A DNA stretch of 6,102 nt from Nocardioidaceae bacterium (GTDB lineage Bacteria; Actinomycetota; Actinomycetes; Propionibacteriales; Nocardioidaceae): the NCBI GenBank assembly GCA_013696015.1, contig JACCZI010000310.1, positions 1 to 6,102 on the forward strand, in the 5' to 3' direction. This document shows positions 1 to 4,774 of the stretch, in pieces. The notes under the pieces were generated by a model. It saw only the letters and a program-made list of their open reading frames with translations. It was not told the origin of the DNA and did no database searches. Numbering within the stretch: position 1 is the first letter of the stretch; each line of letters opens with the position of its first letter. Position numbers and translations under genes: made by a program.

Positions 1-558
1 AGCCTGCGCCACCTGGCCAACTCGGCGGCCGCCTTGACCCGGCCCAGCTCCCACTTCGACCTGGTGCGCTGCGGGCTGGCGGCGTACGGCCTGTCCCCGG
101 TGCCGCGGCGGTCCACGGCCGCGGACCTCGGCCTGAGACCTGCCATGACGCTGCGCGGCAGGTTGGCGGCCGTCAAGCGGGTGCCCGCGGGCAGCGGGGT
201 CTCGTACGGCCACACCCACACGACTGCCGAGGCGACGACGCTCGGGCTGGTCCCGTTGGGCTACGCGGAGGGGGTGCCTCGACACGCGTCCAACCGGGCA
301 CAGGTCTGGGTCGGAGGACGACGCCGGCCGCTGGTGGGTCAGGTCTGCATGGACCAGTTCGTCATCGACCTCGCCACCACCGCGGCCGGGGCCGGGGACG
401 AGGTCGTGCTCTTCGGCCCGGGGGAGCGGGGTGAGCCGAGCGCCCAGGACTGGGCCGAGGCAGCGGGGACCATCTCGTACGAGATCGTGACCCGGCTGGG
501 TCCACGGGTGCAGCGTCGCTACACCCCGGACGCCGGGGACACCGAGGGCACCGCGTGA
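1..558 (+). CDS. alr: Alanine racemase, C-terminal part (5' end outside window)
   Basis: This is a PLP-dependent racemase that interconverts L- and D-alanine, supplying D-alanine for peptidoglycan in the cytoplasm. The reading frame is open from the first base, and 185 residues are visible. The first visible residues (HLANSAA, then a conserved HFDLVRCGLAAYG segment) match the end of the PLP-barrel domain. The C-terminal beta domain follows, with VSYGHT at about visible residues 67-72, whose Tyr69 should be the catalytic base. After it come LGYAEGVPR (86-94) and GQVCMDQF (113-120), which line the active-site entrance. Full-length Alr is usually about 360-390 residues, so roughly half is missing upstream. 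It cannot be told from the window whether the gene starts the operon. The stop overlaps the next gene's GTG by 4 nt (GTGA at 555). Identification is firm; the start is unseen. Confidence 0.96.
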   Translation, partial: SLRHLANSAAALTRPSSHFDLVRCGLAAYGLSPVPRRSTAADLGLRPAMTLRGRLAAVKRVPAGSGVSYGHTHTTAEATTLGLVPLGYAEGVPRHASNRAQVWVGGRRRPLVGQVCMDQFVIDLATTAAGAGDEVVLFGPGERGEPSAQDWAEAAGTISYEIVTRLGPRVQRRYTPDAGDTEGTA

Positions 559-1607
559 GCGGGCGGGCGTGGCGGGCGGCGGTCGCGGTCGGCGGTGCCG
601 TGGGTGGCCTCGCGGTGGCGAGCGCGATGACCGGTCTGGCGATCCGACGCCAGCGCACGCTGTCCGAGGGTCATCTCGACGGCGAACCCCCGCTCGGCTC
701 GCTGCGCTCTGACGGTCAAACGGTGGTCGCGGACGACGGGGTGCCGCTGCACGTCGAGGTCGACGGACCGTCGTCGGGATCGGCGTCGTGGGCGCAGGAC
801 CCGGCCCTGGTCTTCGTGCACGGCTGGACACTGACCAGCGACTGCTGGCACTTCCAGCGGGCCGCGTTCCGGGAGCGACACCGCGTGGTGCTCTATGACC
901 AGCGCTCGCACGGCCGGTCCGGACGTTCGGATGCGTCACACTGCACGGTCGAGCAGCTCGCCCGCGACCTTGCCCGAGTCATCGAGGAGGTGGTCCCGGA
1001 CGGTCCGCTGGTGCTGGTCGGGCACTCGATGGGTGGCATGACGATCATGGGCTTCGCCGAGCACTTCGCCGAACGGGTGCGCGACCGGGTGGCCGGCGCC
1101 GTGCTGCTCAGCACCAGTGCGGGTGGGGTCATCAAGCTGGTCCCGGGCCGGCGGGGCAGTGACCTGGTCGTCAAGGCATCACCGTCGGTGGTCGCGGCGT
1201 TGACCCCCTTCAAACCGGCGATCGAGGTCGGTCGTCGGTTCACCTCCGGGCTTGCGTACGAGCTCACCCGGCGGATGGGCTTCGGCGGACCGGCGCCGGC
1301 CGACCAGGTGGCCTTCGTCGACGCGATGATCGCGGCGAACCCGGTCAGCGTGTTCACCGACTTTTATCCCCTGTTCACCCGGCTCGAGATGTACGAGATC
1401 CTGCGCGCCTTCCACGACCTGCCGACGCTGGTGGTCGCGGGAAGCCGGGACGCGATAACACCGGTCGAGCACAGCCGGCACATCGCCGAGCTGATCCCGA
1501 CTGCGGAGCTGGTGATCTACGAGGGAGCGGGTCACCTGGTGATGTTCGAGCGGAGGGCCGAGTTCAACCGGCTGTTGGCGGCGCTCGTCGAGCAGGTGAC
1601 GTCGTGA
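555..1607 (+). CDS. Alpha/beta hydrolase with N-terminal membrane anchor
   Basis: This is a 350-residue serine hydrolase of the alpha/beta fold; the substrate is unknown. The catalytic triad is visible as Ser158 in the nucleophile elbow GHSMGG (156-161), Asp299 in AGSRDAITP, and His327 in GAGHLVMFE. The oxyanion-hole strand FVHGW lies at 87-91, and YDQRSHGRSG at 114-123 is typical of the family. A cap region of about 100 residues separates the elbow from Asp299. Residues about 8-30 form an uninterrupted Ala/Gly/Val-rich hydrophobic segment followed by RRQR. This looks like an uncleaved signal anchor or a very weak signal peptide, and the RRQR side is the more likely cytoplasmic face. The GTG at 555 is chosen because it overlaps the alr stop by 4 nt and has GAGGG at 544-548 as a Shine-Dalgarno site. 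A hydrolase between alr and tsaE recurs in other actinobacteria, from memory of such loci. The specific function (esterase, lipase, haloperoxidase-like) cannot be called. Confidence 0.9.
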   Translation: MSGRAWRAAVAVGGAVGGLAVASAMTGLAIRRQRTLSEGHLDGEPPLGSLRSDGQTVVADDGVPLHVEVDGPSSGSASWAQDPALVFVHGWTLTSDCWHFQRAAFRERHRVVLYDQRSHGRSGRSDASHCTVEQLARDLARVIEEVVPDGPLVLVGHSMGGMTIMGFAEHFAERVRDRVAGAVLLSTSAGGVIKLVPGRRGSDLVVKASPSVVAALTPFKPAIEVGRRFTSGLAYELTRRMGFGGPAPADQVAFVDAMIAANPVSVFTDFYPLFTRLEMYEILRAFHDLPTLVVAGSRDAITPVEHSRHIAELIPTAELVIYEGAGHLVMFERRAEFNRLLAALVEQVTS

Positions 1608-2200
1608 TCGTCGACCCGGCCGCCGTCGCGCCAGCGCTGCGGACCTGGGACGAGCTGTCCGCGACCATGCACGAGTGCTTCGCCTGCCCGCTCTCGCGGA
1701 GCCGCACCCGCGTCGTGCCGGGTGTATTCCCGGCCAGCGCGCGGCTGCTCCTCGTGGGGGAGGCGCCTGGCCGGAACGAGGACGAGGGTGGCCTGCCGTT
1801 CATCGGACGCTCGGGGCAGCTGCTCGACTCGGTGCTGGCCGAGGTCGGCCTCGAGCGCGCCGACCTGGCCGTGCTCAACACGGTGAAGTGCCGGCCGCCG
1901 GACAACCGGACCCCCCGCCAGAGCGAGGGAGCCACCTGCCGGCCCTGGCTCGAGGCACAGGTCGACGTCATCGACCCGCGCGTCATCGTGACGCTGGGCA
2001 GCTCGGCGCTGGCCTGGGCGCTGGGTACCGGCGTCCGCATCGGCGCGGTCCATGGCACCGAGCACGAGGTACGAGGTCGCACGCTGGTGCCCACGTACCA
2101 CCCCGCGGCGGCGCTGCGTTTCGGCCCGAACGGCGCACCGCTGCGGGCGCTGCGCATGGACCTGGCGGTAGCGGCGTCGCTGCTCGCGCGGCCGCTATGA
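1604..2200 (+). CDS. Family 4 (Fe-S) uracil-DNA glycosylase
   Basis: This enzyme cuts uracil from DNA to start base excision repair after cytosine deamination or dUMP misincorporation. The 198-residue length fits family 4 (UDGa type). Motif A is GEAPGRNED at 52-60, followed by LPFIGRSGQLL (64-74), where Phe66 should stack on uracil. Motif B is the YHPAAALR segment at 165-172. Four cysteines, Cys25, Cys28, Cys96 and Cys112, follow the C-X2-C...C-X15-C spacing that binds a 4Fe-4S cluster in this family. The absence of the family 5 motif GLAPA argues against UDGb. The start GTG overlaps the hydrolase stop by 4 nt and has AGGTG at 1594-1598. The stop overlaps tsaE in ATGA. A repair enzyme between alr and tsaE is not part of the usual core order. 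The SPO1 DNA polymerase-related annotation often given to such proteins refers to the same family. Confidence 0.93.
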   Translation: MIVDPAAVAPALRTWDELSATMHECFACPLSRSRTRVVPGVFPASARLLLVGEAPGRNEDEGGLPFIGRSGQLLDSVLAEVGLERADLAVLNTVKCRPPDNRTPRQSEGATCRPWLEAQVDVIDPRVIVTLGSSALAWALGTGVRIGAVHGTEHEVRGRTLVPTYHPAAALRFGPNGAPLRALRMDLAVAASLLARPL

Positions 2201-2664
2201 GCGAGACGGTCGTCGACGTGCCGACCGCCGACGACATGCAAGCGCTCGGCGCCCGGTTGGCCGGTGTGCTGCGCGCCGGCGACGTGGTCGTGCTGTCCGG
2301 CCGGCTGGGGGCGGGCAAGACCACGCTGGCGCAGGGCCTCGGTGCGGCGCTGGGCGTACGTGGTGTCGTGACGTCACCGACGTTCGTCATCGCCCGGGTC
2401 CATCCGGCCGCGGGTGGGGGGCCGGCGTTGGTTCACGCCGACGCGTACCGGCTGGGTTCGGTGTCCGAGCTGGACGACCTCGACCTGGAGGCGTCGCTCG
2501 CCGAGTCTGTGACGGTCGTCGAGTGGGGTGAGGGGATGGCCGAGGGGCTGAGCGAGGACTGGCTGGAGGTGCGGCTCGATCGTTCGCTGGATGACGAGCG
2601 CCGGACGGTGACCGTGCGCGGTCATGGCGGCCGGTGGACCGGGCTCGTCGTGCCACTCTCGTAG
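2197..2664 (+). CDS. tsaE: tRNA t6A biosynthesis ATPase TsaE
   Basis: TsaE is a P-loop ATPase that acts with TsaB and TsaD to place threonylcarbamoyl on A37 of ANN-decoding tRNAs. The 155-residue protein has its Walker A motif at 35-43 (GRLGAGKTT). It also has the family SPTF motif at 60-63, HADAYRL at 80-86 and VEWGE at 108-112; the last two take part in Mg2+ and nucleotide binding. Length matches the family (about 150-170). The ATG at 2197 overlaps the glycosylase stop by 4 nt. No strong Shine-Dalgarno site precedes it, so translation is probably coupled to the gene upstream. An in-frame reading continues upstream of 2197, but it runs across the glycosylase gene and has no family similarity, so it is not used. 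tsaB follows after 11 nt. Confidence 0.95.
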   Translation: MSETVVDVPTADDMQALGARLAGVLRAGDVVVLSGRLGAGKTTLAQGLGAALGVRGVVTSPTFVIARVHPAAGGGPALVHADAYRLGSVSELDDLDLEASLAESVTVVEWGEGMAEGLSEDWLEVRLDRSLDDERRTVTVRGHGGRWTGLVVPLS

Positions 2665-2667
2665 GCT
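2662..2667 (+). promoter_or_regulatory. Possible -10 element of an internal promoter for tsaB
   Basis: TAGGCT fits the actinobacterial -10 consensus TANNNT. It ends 8 nt before the tsaB GTG, so transcription would begin at or near the first base of the start codon, giving a leaderless mRNA. The tsaB start lacks a clear Shine-Dalgarno site, which agrees with this. No good -35 is visible at the expected distance, and the element overlaps the tsaE stop codon, so it may be chance. Confidence 0.3.
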
Positions 2668-2675
2668 GGGCGGTC

Positions 2676-3323
2676 GTGCTGCTGCTCGCGTTCGACACCG
2701 CGACGTCGGCGGTGACCATCGCGTTGCACGACGGTCACCAGCTGCTGGCTTCGCTGACCCGGGTCGACGCCAGACGGCACGCCGAGCTGCTGGCTCCGGG
2801 GATCGTGCAGGTGCTCGACCAGGCCGGCGCAGACCGGCGAGATGTCACCGCCATCGCTGTCGGCGTCGGGCCCGGACCCTTCACCGGGCTGCGGGTCGGG
2901 CTGGCGACGGCCCGCGCGCTGGCCCTGGGGCTGGCGGTGCCCCTCGACGGCGTGTGCACTCTCGACGTCATCGCAGTCGAGGCACCGGGTGCCCCCCGCT
3001 TCGTGGTCGCCACCGATGCCCGCCGCCAGGAGGTCTACTGGGGACGTTACGAGCGCACCGAGTCGGGTCTCCGTCGCACGGAGGGGCCGCAAGTGTCGCG
3101 ACCGGTCGATCTCGCCTCACGCCTCGACGGTGCGCCGGTGTTCGGTCGCGGCGGCCAGCTGCACGCCGAGGCGCTGCCCTTCCACGCGGGACCGCTCGAT
3201 CCGGATGCTGCGGTCCTGGCTGGGGCGGTCGTGCGTGGCGACATCGAGCTGCTGCCACCAGTACCGCTATATCTGCGTCGCCCTGACGTCGCCCCGCCCG
3301 GTCGTCGAAAGCCGGTGTCGTGA
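2676..3323 (+). CDS. tsaB: tRNA t6A biosynthesis protein TsaB
   Basis: TsaB is a catalytically inactive ASKHA-fold paralogue of TsaD. It forms the TsaB-TsaD heterodimer that, with TsaE, makes t6A37 in tRNA. The protein is 215 residues. The N-terminal strand LLAFDTAT (3-10) is the family signature. RHAELLAPGI lies at 34-43, the hallmark GPGPFTGLRVG at 65-75, DARRQEVYWGRY at 114-125, and a C-terminal PLYLRRPDV at 197-205. GTG 2676 is preferred because the conserved N-terminal strand begins right there. A GTG at 2634 would add 14 residues with no family match and would overlap tsaE. The stop overlaps the rimI GTG by 4 nt. The dimer partner TsaD must be encoded outside this window. Confidence 0.94.
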   Translation: MLLLAFDTATSAVTIALHDGHQLLASLTRVDARRHAELLAPGIVQVLDQAGADRRDVTAIAVGVGPGPFTGLRVGLATARALALGLAVPLDGVCTLDVIAVEAPGAPRFVVATDARRQEVYWGRYERTESGLRRTEGPQVSRPVDLASRLDGAPVFGRGGQLHAEALPFHAGPLDPDAAVLAGAVVRGDIELLPPVPLYLRRPDVAPPGRRKPVS

Positions 3324-3784
3324 GGCTGCGGACGGCTCGGCTCGACGACGTGCCGGCGCTCGCCCGACTGGAACGCGACTGCTTCGGCGACCAGGCGTGG
3401 AGCGAGGCGGTCGTGCAGGCGGAGCTGGCGGACGTGCCGGGGATCCGGTACGTGGTCATCGCAGCGGAGGGTGATTCTCTCGTGGGGTACGGCGTGTTGA
3501 CGGTGGCGTCAGAAACGGCGGATATCCAGCGGGTCGCGGTGGCAGCCGGGTGCCGGCGTCGCGGCACCGGGCGTCGGTTGCTGGCGGAGCTGCTGCACGA
3601 GGCGTCTCGCCGCGGCTGCAGCACGGTGCTGCTGGAGTTAGCGGCAGACAACGTCGCCGCACGGGCGCTGTACGCGGCAGCGGGTCTGTCCACCGTCACC
3701 GCGCGACAGGATTACTACGGCCCCGGTCGCGACGCGGTTGTGATGTCGCGGTCGCTCGATGGGGGAACCGCCGGTTCCGAGTAG
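3320..3784 (+). CDS. rimI: GNAT N-acetyltransferase RimI
   Basis: RimI is a GNAT-fold enzyme that moves acetyl from acetyl-CoA to protein N-terminal alpha-amino groups; in E. coli the target is ribosomal protein S18. The 154-residue protein has the acetyl-CoA pyrophosphate loop at 79-84 (RRRGTG). LLELAADN (104-111) carries Glu106, the probable general base. Tyr118 in ALYAAAGL is the probable acid, and the RimI-like ending is QDYYGPGRDAVVMSRSL (130-146). The GTG start overlaps the tsaB stop by 4 nt. Pairing with tsaE and tsaB is standard and supports RimI over a generic GNAT. Leu107 is encoded by TTA (3638-3640), rare in DNA this GC-rich. The last eight residues, DGGTAGSE, lie beyond the family core and coincide with an inverted repeat. 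The usual next gene, tsaD, is missing. Confidence 0.9.
   Translation: MRLRTARLDDVPALARLERDCFGDQAWSEAVVQAELADVPGIRYVVIAAEGDSLVGYGVLTVASETADIQRVAVAAGCRRRGTGRRLLAELLHEASRRGCSTVLLELAADNVAARALYAAAGLSTVTARQDYYGPGRDAVVMSRSLDGGTAGSE
3764..3778. repeat. Perfect 15-nt inverted repeat in the 3' end of rimI
   Basis: GGAACCG-C-CGGTTCC has 7-nt arms around one central base, four nucleotides before the rimI stop codon. As RNA it would fold as about a 5-bp stem with a 5-nt loop. Together with the hairpin after the stop codon it may help end transcription or stabilise the 3' end. The inner GAAC...GTTC spacing is 5 nt, one more than a LexA operator needs. Confidence 0.45.
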
Positions 3785-3790
3785 CAGCGG

Positions 3791-3836
3791 ATCTCCCGAC
3801 GCTGGCGTCGCGGACACGACGTGGATGTCGGGAGGT
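3791..3836 (+). terminator. Probable hairpin terminator after rimI
   Basis: ATCTCCCGAC (3791-3800) pairs with GTCGGGAGGT (3827-3836), giving a 10-bp stem with one G-U pair. Inside the 26-nt loop a second stem, CGTCG (3806-3810) with CGACG (3817-3821), closes a 6-nt loop. The structure begins 7 nt after the rimI stop and is followed by no T-run, as is common for actinobacterial terminators. The gene after it appears to have its own start signal, which supports an operon end here. Strength is not known; it could also be an attenuator or RNA processing site. Confidence 0.5.
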
Positions 3837-3885
3837 CCGAGCTGGCCGCGAACTCGTACGCCCAGCGCGGGCCAGCGCCACAGGC

Positions 3886-3891
3886 TACGGT
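3886..3891 (+). promoter_or_regulatory. Possible -10 element for the acyltransferase gene
   Basis: TACGGT fits TANNNT and ends 6 nt before GTG 3898, placing the predicted transcription start on the start codon (leaderless). No Shine-Dalgarno site precedes that GTG. The rest of the 113-nt gap (3785-3897) holds the rimI hairpin and two copies of CCAGCGC, at 3862-3868 and 3872-3878, exactly one helical turn apart. No clear -35 is seen. Confidence 0.35.
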
Positions 3892-3897
3892 GCGTCG

Positions 3898-4704
3898 GTG
3901 CGAGACCTCACGTACCCCGGAGTCGTGCTGGCGGCGAGAGCGGCCATGAAGGCGCTGGGCATCCAGCTGCAGCTCCGGGGGACCGAGCACGTGCCACGCA
4001 GTGGCGGTGCAGTGCTGGCGTGCAGCCATGTCAGCTACCTCGACTTCATCTTCGCCGGATGGGCCGCACAGCCCAGCGGGCGGCTGGTCCGTTTCATGGC
4101 GAAGCAGGAGGTCTTCAACCACCGGCTGAGCGGCCCGGCCATGCGGTCGCTCCACCACATCCCGGTCGACCGCGGGCGTGGCCTGGAGTCGTACGCCACC
4201 GCGCTCGACTACCTGCGCGCCGGCGAGATCGTCGGCATCTTTCCCGAGGCGACGATCAGTCGCAGCTTTGAGCTCAAGACGTTCAAGTCCGGTGCCGTCC
4301 GCATGGCGGCGGCGGTGGGCGTGCCGCTCATCCCGGTGGTCGTCTGGGGAACGCAGCGGATGTACACCAAGGACCATCCCCGCGACTTCTCGCGCGGGCA
4401 GACCTTGGCGCTGACGGTCGGGGAGCCGATGACGATCCAGACGGGGAATCCCCTCGGTGAGACGGCGCGCGTGAAGGCGACGATGGCCCGGCTGCGGGAC
4501 GAGACCATCCGGGCCTATCCCGAAATGCCACAGGGAGCCTGGTGGTTGCCGGTGTCGTACGGCGGTTCGGCACCGACGCTAGAAGAGGCGGCACGGTTGG
4601 ACGTGCAGGAGAGGCGGGATCGCCTCGCCGTTCTGACCGCCCGGGCGCAGCGGCGCGCCGACCGCCGGTGGCGCCTTTGGCCGCCGTTCCGAAAGGCGAC
4701 GTGA
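3898..4704 (+). CDS. PlsC-type 1-acylglycerol-3-phosphate acyltransferase
   Basis: This is a lysophospholipid acyltransferase of the PlsC/LPLAT family, expected to acylate lysophosphatidic acid or a related lysolipid at the inner face of the membrane. Counting from GTG 3898 the protein has 268 residues. Block I is SHVSYLDF (43-50), with the catalytic His44-X4-Asp49 pair. Block II is HIPVDRG (87-93), block III is FPEAT (115-119) followed by FKSGAVRMA (129-137), and block IV is VPLIPVVVWG (142-151). The family core ends near 210. The tail to 268 is rich in Arg and ends in a basic, Trp-containing stretch (RRWRLWPPFRK) that could lie on the membrane. The start is chosen because family-like sequence (RDLTYPGVVLAARAAMKALG) begins there and a -10-like TACGGT sits just upstream. 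Reading further upstream crosses the rimI terminator with no similarity. The exact substrate is not fixed by sequence. It is probably not in the rimI operon. Confidence 0.88.
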   Translation: MRDLTYPGVVLAARAAMKALGIQLQLRGTEHVPRSGGAVLACSHVSYLDFIFAGWAAQPSGRLVRFMAKQEVFNHRLSGPAMRSLHHIPVDRGRGLESYATALDYLRAGEIVGIFPEATISRSFELKTFKSGAVRMAAAVGVPLIPVVVWGTQRMYTKDHPRDFSRGQTLALTVGEPMTIQTGNPLGETARVKATMARLRDETIRAYPEMPQGAWWLPVSYGGSAPTLEEAARLDVQERRDRLAVLTARAQRRADRRWRLWPPFRKAT

Positions 4705-4750
4705 CATCTCCACGCACCGGCTGATTCGAGAGAGTGCTGTCGGAGCCTCG

Positions 4751-4759
4751 TACTATTAT
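4751..4759 (+). promoter_or_regulatory. -10 region for the HNH gene
   Basis: TACTATTAT contains two overlapping -10 matches, TACTAT (4751-4756) and TATTAT (4754-4759). It is strikingly AT-rich for this DNA. The second ends 7 nt before the ATG, so transcription would start on or next to the start codon. No purine-rich ribosome site is present between it and the ATG, which agrees with a leaderless mRNA. The rest of the gap from 4705 shows no convincing -35 and no strong terminator for the acyltransferase gene. Confidence 0.6.
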
Positions 4760-4774
4760 CGCTCACATGTTCGA
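4759..4774. promoter_or_regulatory. Candidate LexA (SOS) operator over the HNH start codon
   Basis: TCGCTC-ACAT-GTTCGA matches the mycobacterial SOS box TCGAAC-N4-GTTCGA at 10 of 12 fixed positions. The right half is perfect; the left half differs at 4762 and 4763. It abuts the -10 hexamer and contains the ATG (4767-4769), so a bound repressor would block both RNA polymerase and the leaderless start. From memory, several 13E12-family (DUF222-HNH) genes of M. tuberculosis are in the LexA regulon, which raises the prior. Two mismatches in one half-site leave real doubt. Confidence 0.5.

Noticed and set aside
1675..2196. A 5' extension of tsaE giving a protein of about 329 residues
   Set aside because: The extra part is an out-of-frame reading of the glycosylase gene, rich in Arg/Ala/Pro. 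Real TsaE begins at 2197 and has normal length from there.
2968..3699. A 243-codon minus-strand frame across tsaB and rimI
   Set aside because: It has no family motif and is low in complexity (Arg/Ala/Pro/Ser), while both + strand genes have unmistakable motifs.
3764..3778. GAAC...GTTC inside the rimI palindrome read as a second SOS box
   Set aside because: The two half-sites are separated by 5 nt, not the 4 nt required by the actinobacterial LexA operator, and the site lies inside a coding region far from a start.
3550..3897. A 5' extension of the acyltransferase into rimI
   Set aside because: The extension is Arg-rich, crosses the hairpin after rimI and matches nothing. The family-like sequence begins at the GTG at 3898.
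3785..3897. A decayed tsaD remnant between rimI and the acyltransferase
   Set aside because: None of the frames read shows the TsaD N-terminal signature or metal-binding histidines.
4705..4766. A terminator between the acyltransferase and HNH genes
   Set aside because: Only short imperfect pairings (such as CGAG with CTCG, or GGCT with AGCC) are present, too weak to call.
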